The notes below the pieces were generated by a model, which was not told where the DNA came from, did no database searches, and worked only from the letters and a program-made list of their open reading frames with translations. From the NCBI GenBank assembly GCA_022478985.1, contig JAKSZP010000186.1, positions 89,117 through 153,116 of the forward strand: a DNA stretch of 64,000 nucleotides. Direction: 5' to 3'. A program made the translations under genes and the position numbers. The DNA comes from Massospora cicadina (lineage: Eukaryota; Entomophthoromycota; Entomophthoromycetes; Entomophthorales; Entomophthoraceae). Each line of letters opens with the position of its first letter. The first letter of the stretch is position 1. Shown here in pieces: positions 34,120 through 46,079 of this stretch.

Positions 34120-34869
34120 GCACCCAAAAGAAACAGCATCCATCGCCAATGTTTTAAGCCCTTAGGAATCATTTAAAACAATAATTAATCATCCACCTAG
34201 TCTTAGTTTGCTGCCAGTTAGGTCATGACCCCTCCTGGATTGAATATATGAAGAGCTATAATGCCTGTTATCAACTCCAGTGGATTATCAATATTAAGCT
34301 AGCAACAAGATTAGGTGATAGAACATTTTATCTAATTTGTTTAATTTCACTTTGCCTTAGAGGCTAACTTACCTTTTGCTGCCAATAAAAGTGTTGTCAG
34401 CAATTTACAACTGCTATTAAATTCTTATTGATCAGCAATAAGCCATGATTGATTTGCACAAGATAATTTAATTTTTAATTGGTAAATTTAATAATTGAAC
34501 CACTTGTAAAAATTATTTTAAAATCCATTATTAGACATCAGTAATTTGGTGGATTCAAATCTGGCTAATCAGTTAACATTCCATAAGGAAATAACCCAAC
34601 AATAGTTACCAAGTTAATGATAGCTCCCACATCTGCTATGGGTTTCTTATAATAGTTCACCCCAGCAGAAAAACAGATGCTATTTAGATCTATTAAGCTG
34701 GATGATGTATCATCCTAAAATCTTAACACATCTCCATGTGATTAAATTATTTAGAGAATATAGTTTTTGGAGGCAGATGCTGCTTCATTCCAGGGCCTGG
34801 ATCAGCCAACATAATTAGAATTTGATTTTGTCAGAGCTAACACTTCTTCCTTGCTTAATGCATTTTTTG

Positions 34870-36450
34870 TGTCCATTCTCCTCAGCATTTTTCCTCTTCA
34901 TCTTTTGTATGTTTTATGCCTCCTGAGGGCATGGTTCCATGGCTATGTTGCACCAAGACTACTTCTTTTGATCTCACCAATAGTATTTCCTGAACGCTTT
35001 TTCCCCCAGTTTGGGGCTCTTACAACTTCATTCTATACAAGGATCATCTAGTCAAACTCACCAATGAATTCCTTAACGCCTGTATTCCACCAGGTCAGGC
35101 TTTTCACAACTTTGTGAGTGCAGATCTTCATGATATCTACCTCATTAATCTCCACAGTGAACACAATTTCAACATGAGCTGGTCCTACCAAACTTTCACG
35201 CTCTTCATCAATAATTTCATCATAGTAGATCCCATCTTCTCCCTGCAAGACAAAGGAAGGTGGGAACACTGCCAGATGCTCTCAATTGTGGCAGTAAAAA
35301 CTGAAATTATTTATATATATTTTTTTGATTTTTCTATTTTTTTCAAGGATGCTCACCTTATAAAAAAATTTTATATTCCATATCTTTTTCTATCATATAT
35401 TTTTTCTCCATGTGTTTTTACCTTATATTATTTTTTAATTTTTCTCATATATACAATACTTTAGTATTCGCTATGAAAACAATTCACAATATGAGCATAA
35501 GATATGTTTTTCATTGTATTGGCATCTGTCTTCTTCTTGAAAAAGCATCACAAATGGACCCAATCTTAGTTCAACTAACTTGTTTCTATTTCAAAATCCG
35601 CGGATATCACAATAGGCTACCCTATCCCCCGCTAAGTATTCCTTGAGCACCAGTCAAAATTCAAAAAAGTCCATTTCATCACTTTAATTATTCTCTTTAC
35701 GTCATGTTTAATTCTGTGATTGCAATTTGATCATGATGTTCGCCAGTCAGGTCAAAATTTCTATGAGCTTATCCCCAAAGCTGGTTCTACTGCTAAGTAA
35801 AAAATTAGCTGTAGAAAGGTTCTTGTTTCATATTATAGTTTAAAAGGTATTTTCCATGTTGCCATATGATAATTGATATTATGCGCAAAAGTAACTGAAC
35901 TTGGAGAAGATCCTAAAAAGTGGAGGTTTTCCCAGTACCAATTTCTCGTCACTGTGGCCAGAGTTCCATTTACTCTCTTTTCCATTCATTGGATTTTGGA
36001 TGGTATGATAAGGACACAGCTCCTTATATTCCCGTTTATTGTTCAGTCTTGGAATCACATAAGTTTAAAGTTGGTTTCATTATCACTGAGTAATACTTGT
36101 GGGAATCCATTCTGGTACACTTCTTGATCCAGTATGAAGCTTTCAGTGCTCATTGCATCTACCCTGCTCAAGGCCTTGGTCTTTACCCATCTAGTCAGAT
36201 GTTCTATTGCAGCTATAATATGCTTTACTACCCAATTATTAATACTTAAATAACCCATCACATATATTGACACCATGTGGCAAGCAAACCCAGGGCGTAC
36301 TAGCTTATATTGATTACTGTTGGGCTTCGCCCTACTAGTTGTGAAGCCTCAACCTTGGGCGTGCAATACATTTATTTTAGCTATTTCAGACTATATATTT
36401 ATTATCAAGTTCACAATCGCTATTTGATTGGGATTAAGGCCCAAAATTAT
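34870..36450 (-). pseudogene. Element K integrase with chromodomain-like end
   Basis: The minus frame has GYLSINNWVVKHIIAAIEHL, where the first catalytic aspartate has become glutamate (AIEHLT instead of AIDHLT). It continues KTKALSRVDAM and VLLSDNETNF, with the second aspartate kept. At 35048-35269 an open stretch reads PPSFVLQGEDGIYYDEIIDE and later WWNTGVKEFIGEF. This resembles a chromodomain (Y-x-V-E-x-I-L-D ... W-E-P ... L-x-x-F). It is separated from its RNase H by element C. Confidence 0.7.
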
Positions 36451-36900
36451 TAATCTTACTTTACATAGCATCGTATGGTTAATAACGCCTAATTCACAGG
36501 TAAACGAATTTGGGATGAATCACCCCATTAGTTCTCCACTGTCAGATAAGATAGTTAATAATGCCTAAGCTGAATTACTATTAATCCTGATATTAGGACA
36601 GAGGATGTATTCAGTATTAAACTCGTCTACACACCTCGTTAACCACCTCATGCCACGTATTATGCCTTGTGTCACCTATTCTACCTTTCTATCTGTTGGC
36701 TTCTCTATGGCAGAAAATGGAAACCACTCAACTGTTTTAATCATTACCTCAGTCCAATTCTCAAGGATGAGGCCTGATCTACTCCAGCTCACAATAATAA
36801 ACTGTTCTTTTACCTCCTAATTTCCCAAATCAATTTCTAACTTCATGCATGGTATACACCTATCTCTCGCCATCTGGAATTTCCCCTATCTTTATTTTAT
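36451..36900 (-). other. Long minus-strand frame of unknown identity
   Basis: One minus frame runs about 150 codons with only four stops. It includes W-S-R-S-G-L-I-L-E-N-W, FPFSAIEKPTDRKVE, GMRWLTRCVDEFNTEYI and an ILSDSGELMG stretch that recalls a protease active site. It lies next to the K integrase, but I cannot place it in the family's usual order. Confidence 0.35.
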
Positions 36901-37571
36901 TCTTTTCTTGATTCTACTCTAAATTATTTAAAGCACTACATAATTTTTAATAAGTTAAGCTTGATTCAAAGAAAGGTTTTGTTGTTTAATTCTGCTTAGT
37001 ATTTACTAGAGATTGCCTTCACAAAACTTAAAGATTTTGCTTGCTCAATTAGCAGAGATTTACCATATTAATGCCTTTTTCCATCAATAGATTACCTACC
37101 TCTGACAAGAGATTCTAGCCTGTTCACGTGAACAGAGATTGTTTTGCGGACCCTGATTCCGTTAATAATGTTTTATGTAGGAAGAGACTCCTAAGAGATT
37201 CGCTCAAGCGCCCTATGACTACTAAACGTGTAGCTTTCAAAGGACCTGAACTCAAATCTTACCAAAATCCCAAAAGCTACATATTGTGGGGCTTGTGAAG
37301 TTGACATTTCACACAACAGGCTAGATATTCTGGAACGCCCTAACTGATCAATCACCATTAACTATACTGGCGTTGATGTCACATTGTTTTTCTTAGGTTA
37401 TTTTGCCCTACAACTTTGTGCGTGGCTTGTATAATAACTGAGTATTCCAATTTTATAATGAATAAGTACTACTTCTTTCAGTGGATTTTTAAAGCAGTCT
37501 GTTTAAGGATCCCAGCTGCCTAAACATAAATTGAATCAGTGAATCACCTCTTTTTATAGAGAAAGAGGAAA
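36901..37571. other. AT-rich junction region before element C
   Basis: It contains five irregularly spaced AGAGATT words (37008, 37054, 37108, 37134, 37194) and a 16-bp palindrome at 37120-37135. The last 60 bases (about 37510-37571) align with the sequence just before the C LTR at 51096, including the purine tract GAAAGAGGAAA. So a stub of a further C-family body precedes the first C LTR. Confidence 0.5.
37120..37135. repeat. 16-bp palindrome CTGTTCACGTGAACAG
   Basis: This is a perfect palindrome centred on CACGTG, a possible protein-binding site or chance. Confidence 0.6.
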
Positions 37572-38239
37572 CAACCCAAGCTTTTCCATTGGAAAAATTG
37601 GAGGATTTAGGGCATACCCTTGTTGAGCGGTGGGTTTCTGCTGAGGCATCTCGACTCAATTTTATGACAAGTCAAAGAATAGAGGGGAGAGAATTTCGCT
37701 GGGAAATTTTATTTTTACAAAGCCTATGTTATTAAAATTATAACAATATGCCACTGAATATGAGCAAAATTGGGCAGAATGAGACTTAAGTCCTGACAGT
37801 AATGTCAGATCTGAATCTGATCCAGCAATGATCCCTCAAAGGGAAAGAAAATTTTGTTAGTAAATTATGAGAAAAGCGAGCATGCTGGAATTCCAATGAA
37901 AGCAAAAAAATTTTCAGCAGGAACCACAAAAAGAGGCATCTGCAATAGGAAAGCCAATCCATGACGCAAAAAGTCCCAGTAGTTTAGAAAGCTTCGCACG
38001 CCCAGTTGTAATAAGTGTTCCTGAGTCCCTGACCCTTACTTCTTCTGATTATAAAAACCCAATGCTCTGCTGATGGTAGAGTACTGGGTTATTTTGTACT
38101 ATCCTTAATAAACCTTTAATTTCACAAAATTCTTTGAATATTTTATAAAAGTTTCAACTATCCTGGCAAACCCCAGGGACCACCCCAACTGATGGAAGGA
38201 TCACACTACTTTGTATCAGAAATGATGGTGGCCGTCACA
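37572..38239 (+). repeat. First LTR of element C
   Basis: It aligns with 51096-51758. Both follow a purine tract, share CTTTCCATTGG(A) and GCGGTGGGTTTCTGCTGAGG, and end GATGGTGGCCGTCACA. Ends are placed to the nearest few bases. Confidence 0.8.
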
Positions 38240-39950
38240 CTGATTATATCAGCTATTGTCTCTCTCAGTGTGGAAACCCTCAGTAGTCATACCCTAAGAG
38301 TTTTGCAAGATGGCTAATCCAGAAAATGACTATTGAGTTTTCAAAATGAATGGAATGGCTATATGCTCAACTTTTTCCGTCCAAACTATGAAGAAAATGG
38401 ATGATGATTTGCCATTGCATCTCAAGGAGACTTAATTACGATTAACTTGACATTCCTATTTCCTCTCCTCAGTATCAAGTACACGCTCTAAATTATCTGG
38501 AGTACATCCCAAAAGTAACCCAAGGAGGGCTGATAGACCCATTACTTAATCCAATTCACACCAATTATCTAGGAAATGGGAACAAAGATTCTTCAGATGA
38601 TACTAAAGCAAAAATGCTGGGATTAACCCAACGAGACCATTGTTTCCGCATATTATCAGTTGCATAATCAGCAGAGTTGGAAATCCCACCTGAGTGGGAT
38701 AACACCAATGAACAGAACAATCTCATCCTGTTGACCCTAGAAGTTCAGAACCCCATATTTTTAGCTTGGTCAAACTTACTGCCAGCATTCAGCTTACTGG
38801 TCAGAGCAGGAAAGATGTTCATAGACCAGTACTTTCCGCATTTTTTACCACTTGGGTCTTAATTGTGTATCATCAGAACAGCAATGCCTTGCAGACTATG
38901 GATTCTCTTGTCAGTATTGTAGTACCCCTGATGGAAGCCCAGTCTTTCTTTGGCACGTCAATTGTCTGACACAATAGCTCAGCCCATTAGCACCGCTGTC
39001 ACATCTTTGGCCCCGGATCTGCAGAACATGGGCTCTTCAACAGCTAAACAGAGCTTATATGGTCTTATGCGCGCCAAACTGACCTACTGATCATGGGTGG
39101 TGTTAATCAAGGCCATCAAGCAAGTACTGCTCATTTGAGCAGCGCACTGCTTCCCCCCTCAAGTGCTCAAGCATGAAATGTAACTGTGATAAGTTCTTCC
39201 TCATACCCCTGTGATGAAGTGGCCCACCAGGTGTTGGGAGTTCTGGCGGAGCTCAATTGTGAGCAACTTCAAATGGAGCAACGGAGGCTTCAGTGGATCA
39301 ACAATCCTTGGTACTAAGAGACGGCTGGGACGGCGAGGCCAAAATCTTGGCCCACACCCTCTTATACCAAATATATATCTGGGGAGTCACCTCCTTCATT
39401 ATTACAATAGTTTCATCCATGGTGGCCACGCCTGCATCAAGGCTCCAACTCCTGTACAAATCATTTCAGCAACGGGGAATGGCCATGAATTTGGAGGATC
39501 ATAATAAGGAGTTCCACCAAATTTCAGATTCTCATCAACTACAAGTGGTCATTGCCATTGCAGCATTCCATGTTTCTCTCAACCAAGGAGCGGAATCACA
39601 CATAGCATGGTATGATTGACCCAAAATCTGGAGGGTGCATACAAGCTAACCCAGCAAATTGAGGCCTTCCCTGTAGTTTAACTATCAAAAAATCAGCCAC
39701 TGCAAAATCGCATGTCTGTTACATTAAACCAATCCCCTCCACCCCCAAGAATGGAGTATCGTGATATTCAAAAAGGAGGGAAAAGTGGATAATGAACTGG
39801 AACAGTGTCTAGTATTGGGCAGTGTATCCAAAACCCGCTCAGCAGAAACAGATAAACAAGATGTCCCTATAATACGCCGAAGGTTTGGTCCTCGCCCCAT
39901 ATGCCCCCTTGATGGTTCAGGAGGAAGAAGCACACCCCTCTGATATTATA
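38240..39950 (+). pseudogene. Element C gag
   Basis: Open stretches include 38677-38862 (EIPPEWDNTNEQ, AWSNLLPAFSLL) and 39211-39619. These look like gag of chromoviruses but carry stops and frame changes. I see no intact zinc knuckle. The first 730 bases are repeated at 51759-52494. Confidence 0.55.
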
Positions 39951-40539
39951 CAACGCAACCAGCCTGACCCTATCACACGGATCATCCACCTCACAGCTGA
40001 AGGCACTGGGGTTATTAGTAATTCAGGATAAACCACAAGACTCATGGATTTGGTTGGGTATGTATCAGACAGAGCCCCAGGCACCGTACTCATACCAGTA
40101 GACACAGAGACCCCCACACTGTCCCCCTACCAGATGGAAACAATGGAGCAAATTGAGGAGGATCGCCAGTTTAATCCCATTGTTAAGGATCTTAGCCACG
40201 TACATTCCTGACAAATTTGTTGGACCCTATGTCAGCCCCACTTTCATATGCTCAGACAGTAGCAATGCTTTCTAAATTTCTCAATCAATCACAGGATCAT
40301 TCCAAAATTTCAGCCACCACTGAGGAAGGACACGCATTGAACATCTTCAATAAATTTTATTGTGCTTATTTTTTGTTCGTTGTGGACATTACAGTGGCTC
40401 CAAAAGGGTGGTTAGCTTGGCAGGTAAAACTGCTCCCACCCTAGTTCAGGTTTCAAGTTGAAAACCTGTACTGGCTAGAAAAATTCTCAGTGTGGTATAT
40501 TTCTCCCAAGGTCAACCCATCTCAAATATTTATTTACAG

Positions 40540-40757
40540 TGGGCTCCAAAAAGGGAAGTGAAGAATGTACTAGTGGACAAGGGCGCATCAGAAAACTTTA
40601 TTGACCTCAAAATGACACAGACATTAGACTTGGTGTTCACCATGGACTCACTGTCATGGGACTTTTAAGGTACCAATGTTCACCCTATCTCTACACAAGC
40701 CACTACACTTCTCGCCCATGGGCACCAGTTCCATGCCAACTTCTTACCAATTCCAGA
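40540..40757 (+). pseudogene. Element C protease, N-terminal part
   Basis: The frame reads NVLVDKGASENFIDLKMTQ. The active site D-S-G-A is changed to D-K-G-A. It ends near FLPIPDL, where element D has inserted. The C-terminal signature resumes at 47736. Confidence 0.75.
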
Positions 40758-40762
40758 CCTAC

Positions 40763-41325
40763 TTTTAGGTTTCTACACAAATAAGAGATTCCCATATTTC
40801 ATATGATGAGAATTAAACCTAATCCATTGAAATAGACAAAATTACAACTAGGGATAATCCTTGACTAAATTCAAGGCTTTTTTGATATTGGGGACCAACC
40901 ACGACTTGCGTGATCAAGTTATTTTTATCTGAAACCTCCAAATCGGGGTTTAAACCCAGTCTATGCGGCGATCAAGTCTCTTTTGACATATTTGACCAAC
41001 ATGCCACAGAATCTCAGACGGTAATGATCATAGATCATATCTCATAATGCTTGGAGATTTACCAAATAAAACTCCCTGATCTCCCATACAATGATGTTCT
41101 CAAGCAAATAAACGTTACTCTCTTTTTCCCATTTTTATATTTTGGCCTACCTCTAGTCATTTAGGGATGAAAACATAGTTAGGATTTACTACTCAAGGAA
41201 CTTTATCCTAAGTGAGGACTTTCCAGAAAAGGAAGTAAAACTTATGATTCAGCACACAGGAATTTCAGGTCTCTTGGCCTTAAAAATAAAAAGGACAAGA
41301 GGTTTACAACCCCTTCGTCTTGACA
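40763..41325 (+). repeat. 5' LTR of element D
   Basis: It starts TTTTAGGTTTCT, decayed from TGTTGGGATTCC as kept in the 3' LTR, and ends GTCTTGACA. The primer site TGGTGTTCCCTGCC follows at 41330. It lacks the 24-bp insertion found in the 3' LTR and so serves as an empty-site control. Confidence 0.8.
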
Positions 41326-41399
41326 AAACTGGTGTTCCCTGCCAGGTATACCCCAAGTTCAAGGTGAAACCATTTACTACAACAAACAATAAAGGTCTG

Positions 41400-42440
41400 T
41401 GTCCAATCCCTCTTTGGATCATGAACGGCTTAAACTCTTGGCAAATTTAACCTCTGTAACACATGGGTTGGAGCAAAGAATGCTCGCCATTGAGTAACAC
41501 CAACTCAAACTTTGAGATCTAAATACAAGGCTAAAAAACGAAATTTGGTAGTTAGCTCCGCTTGTCACCATGAAATTGGCTCTTCGTGCTTCCCATGATT
41601 GGGTAGACTCAATAATTGAGGATATCAATGACTTACGAAGTCAAGTGGACTCTCTCCATTCTCACAAAGTATTCCAGCAATAGCAGTTCCTCTTTAGGGA
41701 AAAAAAGCACCCCAATGTCAGTTCACGTAATTCAGCCTTTAATCCCCCAGTGGCACGTTCAAACCGTCGTTCAAAGAGAGTATGCTCCTGGCAAAGGGAG
41801 AATCTTCTCTTTTCCATTTTGTTATGAAAATGCTATGGAAGAAGCCAGTGACACCCAACGCCTCAAACACTTAACCAACTATCTTAATCGCATGGCTCAA
41901 GACATTATGATAACTCATCTAATGCTTTGCTGTACTTGTAATGAGGCCAAGACTGCCTGCTTTAAAAATTCTGGAGAGACTTAACCTTAACCAACCAATA
42001 ACAGAACTTTATGGTATAAACCTTAATCATGGAGAAACTGCTACTGAGTTGGCTCTCTGTTTTTACCTTGAGGCTCAAAAGTTGGTCGCAGAAAAACGTC
42101 TTATGTTAGATGATGCCATCACCACTGCGTTTTCAACGTTTATTTATATGCCTAATATCGTACTTTATCTTAAATTAATGAATTCTAACTTAACGTCCCT
42201 CCTCCATATTAAAGGAGCCATTCTGGAGATTCCTTCTGATCTACACAAGCCCACTGGGCCCCTTGGTTTAACATAATAAGCCATAGCCCCAGATGTTAGC
42301 AGTTACACCCCCCCCCCCCCCCCCCCCAATTCGCCTAACCCCAGGTTATTCTGCACTTTTTGCAAAATAAAGACCTATACTATAAACTTTTGTCGCATTC
42401 ATCAAAAGAATGTCAAAAGATAAGTCATTATAGGGCAGGA
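41400..42440 (+). pseudogene. Element D gag
   Basis: Open stretches 41616-41984 and 41941-42276 overlap in different frames. They carry an N-terminal domain, then INLNHGETATELALCFYLEA. Next is a proline-rich stretch made by a 20-base C run (42308-42327), then a degenerate knuckle FCTFCK...FCRIH near 42350-42400. Confidence 0.7.
42308..42327. repeat. Homopolymer of 20 C
   Basis: An uninterrupted run of C lies inside gag. It would encode a proline run. Assembly error is possible at such a tract. Confidence 0.9.
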
Positions 42441-42859
42441 GGCTCCCTATGCTGATGACAATCAAGTGCCTCAAGAAACCAGTACTAGCTCTAGTTTGAT
42501 TCCCAGCACCTCAGGAAGTTTTGTGTTAGCTGCGCCTACAGAAGCCAATGTACCTCTTTCTATTCAAGGAAATAAAGATCTTCAGCTTTCTTTTTTTATA
42601 TTGTCAATTACCCAAAAAAAGTTTGGAGGTCAGCTCCTCTATGGAAAGCCAAGCATTGGCAAATAAAACCTTCAAACTCATTGAAAAGCCCTGAGTTTGG
42701 ACGGCAAATTCCTCCACTTGCTTCACTAAAAATCCCTAACAACAGTTTACTAGCCGTTAATTCCCAGTTCAGATCTTTGGTGGTTTAAGTAGAGTTAGTT
42801 GTTCACAAGTTTGAAGTCCTGGAACTAACTCAATACTGGCTCACCGGTTAGCATTATAT

Positions 42860-43130
42860 CTTCTTGACTTATCCAGAAAATAAAAATGGCTCCAGACTTG
42901 ATACACGAATCTGAATATGGATTGGCAGGTAGCCAGATGACTAAGGCTTTAGGGCGTATTCTGCCTTCCCCCTCCAATTCGGGATACTTTAATTACTGCC
43001 CCCACTATCATGTTAGAGAATGATAACTATGAGTTAGTTATCAGAGTCCAACTGATGAGTGAGTTCAACTGTATTATCAAACATAGGAAAAACACCTTTC
43101 ACTATTAGAGTATTGGATCCTGTCAATATT
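42860..43130 (+). pseudogene. Element D protease
   Basis: The C-terminal signature reads TIMLENDNYELVIRVQLMSEF, matching SLDNSQYDILIEAQFL of element H at the same place. The active site is not readable. Confidence 0.5.
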
Positions 43131-43224
43131 CAAACTCCCCAATAAAAGTAAAGGAGCCCCAAAAAACAAACATGGCTCCTTAAATATCTTTCCTCTATTT
43201 GTAAAATCATATATCAAGTCTTAT

Positions 43225-43520
43225 AAGAAAAAACTAAGTTACCCCCTAAGGCTGTGAACGTTAAAGATGGGATCCCACTTTATGCCCCCATCCTATTAGA
43301 ATACCTTCTGGATCACAAGTTGTTGTGAATATGGGGATCATGATTCACATCCCTCCTAATAAAGTTTTGGAACTAAGTGGACATCCACTCCCTTTAAATA
43401 AAGAAGCGTTGACCTGCCATGGAATTTTAGATCCTGCTTAAAGGAAATCTACCTCTATTCTATCAGGGATTTAATGAATAAAAACCTACAAGTCCATTGT
43501 TATGCCCCTATTGCTTACAT
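43225..43520 (+). pseudogene. Element D dUTPase-like domain
   Basis: Readable parts are LPPKAVNVKDGIPLYAPI, VVVNMGIMIHIPPNKVLEL and LTCHGILDPA. These match dUTPase motif 1 (A-x-x-x-x-x-G-x-D-L-Y-A-P), the strand before motif 2 and motif 3 (G-V-I-D). The last is nearly identical to LTCPGILDPA of element G. Frame changes occur, and motifs 4 and 5 are unclear. Confidence 0.6.
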
Positions 43521-43739
43521 AAAATTATGTACCATTAAAAATATTGCCAATGTGAGTTGTTTTGGATCTTTACAAGTTTTAAGGTTTTGTTTTCTATCCA
43601 CCATAGCCTTAGTTGACAGCGAATTGGAGACAATCTCGCCCCTTACAAATGCCAGAATTTCAAAGACCTCCTCAAGGAGTATAATGATATTTTTTCTTTG
43701 GGACCAAGTGACTACATAAAAATGTCAGGGTTAATTCTT

Positions 43740-44460
43740 TAAATTGAGACCAAGGATCACCCTCCATTTAAATTTCAGCAATACAGAAAATCTAAAGTTG
43801 AGGAAGCTCAAGCGGCCTTAGAGTTACAATAACTTTTGGAGGCTGAGTTACTTGTGCATTATAAAATCCCATGGGCTTCCCGCTCCAATTAATTCAGAAG
43901 ATGGTAAGGTGGCCACCATGTTGTCATGGATTATAGTCAGCTCAATTCTAAGAACAAAAATAAGGCAATCCACTTTCATGTATAGATGATTCCTTTCGCT
44001 TAGTGTTGGGTTCCCACTATTTTTCAGCTATGGATCTCACCAGTTGGTACTGGCAAATTGACTTATCACCTAAAGATCATGAGAAATACGCCCTCATTTC
44101 AAGCAAAGGACTATTTAAACCAACCCAAATGCTGCAGGGTTTATGTAACGCCCCCACCACTTTCCAACGCGCCATGGATGGACTCTCTGGAGTTTCTAAC
44201 GCTCCTGTGTGCTAGCTTTTCTCTACAATATTACTGTTTTTTGAGAAGCTTCAACGAGCATATAGCCCATCTAAAACAAGTTTTCCAGCGGTTACATCGA
44301 GCTTTGCTAAAACTAAAGCAGTCAAAATGCTCTTTTTTTCAGAGCGAAATGGATTTTTGGTCCACAAAGTAATTAAAGCTGGAATATCCTCAATGGACAA
44401 CAAGGCCCTGGCTATTTTTAAGATGCCCCCCTAAATCCCTACGTGACACAAGTTTTTCTG
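43740..44460 (+). pseudogene. Element D reverse transcriptase
   Basis: Blocks include KSKVEEAQAALELQ, VVMDYSQLNSK, YFSAMDLTSWYWQIDLSP, LQGLCNAPTTFQRAMDGL and HIAHLKQVFQRLHRALLKLK. The YxDD block is lost between 44200 and 44260. The domain ends VFLG at 44460, where the solo LTR starts. Confidence 0.85.
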
Positions 44461-44466
44461 GGGGAT

Positions 44467-45328
44467 TGTTAGGAGAGTGTCTATAACTCTCCAGTTCCCA
44501 GCATGAAGGTGCACGCTACACAGGGCCAACTCAGAAACTAGTCGCAAGTATTAAAGTTACTAGACCCCAGCAGAGAGTGCTTGAGCTATAATAACATAGG
44601 GCGAATATGGCTATCATTATAGAAATAACCAAAATGTAAACATGCGGTGCTCGTAGAGGTAGGGTATAGGTGCCCTAGGTTAGAGAGGGAACCTAGGCGA
44701 TCCAAATGATTTATGGGCGGATAGATTTGTTGTAGTTATGGATAAATGGTTAACGTTTCATGAGACCTTCATGGAAAGGTCCGCACACAGGATAGACCAA
44801 GATAGCATAAATATATAAAAAATTGTGTACTAGCGAGGGGCTTATTATAAAGTAAGTTGACCAACAGGAGAAATTGGTCTCAACATGAGGAATTTAAGGG
44901 AATTTGGAGAAACAATTAATTGAAGGAAGCGTGTCCAAGCTGAGGTGCACCAATAGGCGCACACTTCCATCGTGCAATACATTGTACTTGGTAATCAACT
45001 GATCTTGGGTAATTGATTGTAGGAGCAGCTGACCTGAGATGAAAATTTCAATAACCAGATGGGTTTTGAGACCCGTTTACCTAAAAACTGAAGCAAACTG
45101 TTTTTGTTCACCACAAAGCTAGTTTATTTTACGCACCTGCTTTTATCTAGGGCCAAACTTCTTTTTCATTCTTGGGACCAACCTAGGCATACTTTGCCTT
45201 GACCCAGCGTTGAGCTTTGGTATGCTTGAGGTCAGGGGGGCCTTCCAACTTCACCTTCTTGGCCTCCTGACATGCTGCTTTATCCTTAACGTTGGTCTTA
45301 ATTATGATGTCATTATTCACCCATGACA
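44467..45328. mobile_element. Solo LTR inside element D
   Basis: An 862-bp insert begins TGTTAGGAGAG and ends CCATGACA. Flanks are GGGAT (44462-44466) and TGGAT (45329-45333), 4 of 5 matching. Element D coding resumes directly after it (GYYHQFISHFSQH). No internal coding is seen. Confidence 0.7.
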
Positions 45329-45920
45329 TGGATGGTGGGATATTATCACCAGTTTATTTCACACTTTAGCCAACACCTCTGATCCTCTAATATATTTATT
45401 GAAGAATGGTATACCTCTCAATGGAGAGAGGAGCAACAACTGGCCTTTGACCTATTACACATAGCTCTCTCCAATTTTGACCAGTACTTATATATCCTAA
45501 TTTCAATAGACCTTTTCTACTTTTCACTAATACTAGCAATATAGCTATCAGAGCCATATTATCTCAGCATGATAAAAACTTAGCGGACCATCTTATCGCC
45601 TACTATAGAAAGACCTTAACCAGAGCCAAATGCAACGATAGCTTTACAGAATGTGAATGATTGGCGGTACTACTGGCTATTAAGCATTTACAACCCTATT
45701 TTTATGGGAATCGTTTTACTTTTCTTACTGATGATGCTTCTTTGCGATGGATGCAACAAATGAAGGATCTGGATGGGAAATTAGCCCAATGGGCGTTAAA
45801 ACTTTAAAACTACGATTTTCTATTATTCATTGACCAGGGCCCATCCACTAAAAATGCGGATTGCTTATCCAGGCTCCCCATATTAACTCTAACTGACCCT
45901 GAGGAGTATTGACTCTAGGA
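45329..45920 (+). pseudogene. Element D RNase H
   Basis: The connection part reads GYYHQFISHFSQH. RNase H follows: NTSNIAIRAILSQHDKN, KTLTRAKCNDSFTECE, FTFLTDDASLRWMQQM and KNADCLSRLP. The domain is almost complete, with a few stops. Confidence 0.85.
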
Positions 45921-46079
45921 CCTCTTAACTCAATTGCATTTATGGAAAGACAAATCCCCAACCCTTCAAAAAAGATTTAACAAAAAATTCGGCGAATCTT
46001 CAAGTTAAAAATGGCAAACTGTACAAACTTGTATCTTGAAAATTGTTGCCCTATATACAACCTTCAGCTCGAACTGACA

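Larger units (their letters stand above)
24374..34728 (-). repeat. 3' LTR of element K, split by P and A
   Basis: Three pieces (24374-24645, 26087-26235, 34125-34728) align in order with the intact 5' LTR at 56585-57721. Shared marks include TCTTCTGATAACTTGAAG, GAGCACAATACAAATA, GGCGCCCAACTCT, ACAGCATCCATCGCC and TCATGACCCCTCCTGG. The inner end is TTAACA (from CCCAACA) at 34728. This alignment also gives the empty sites of inserts P and A. Confidence 0.8.
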
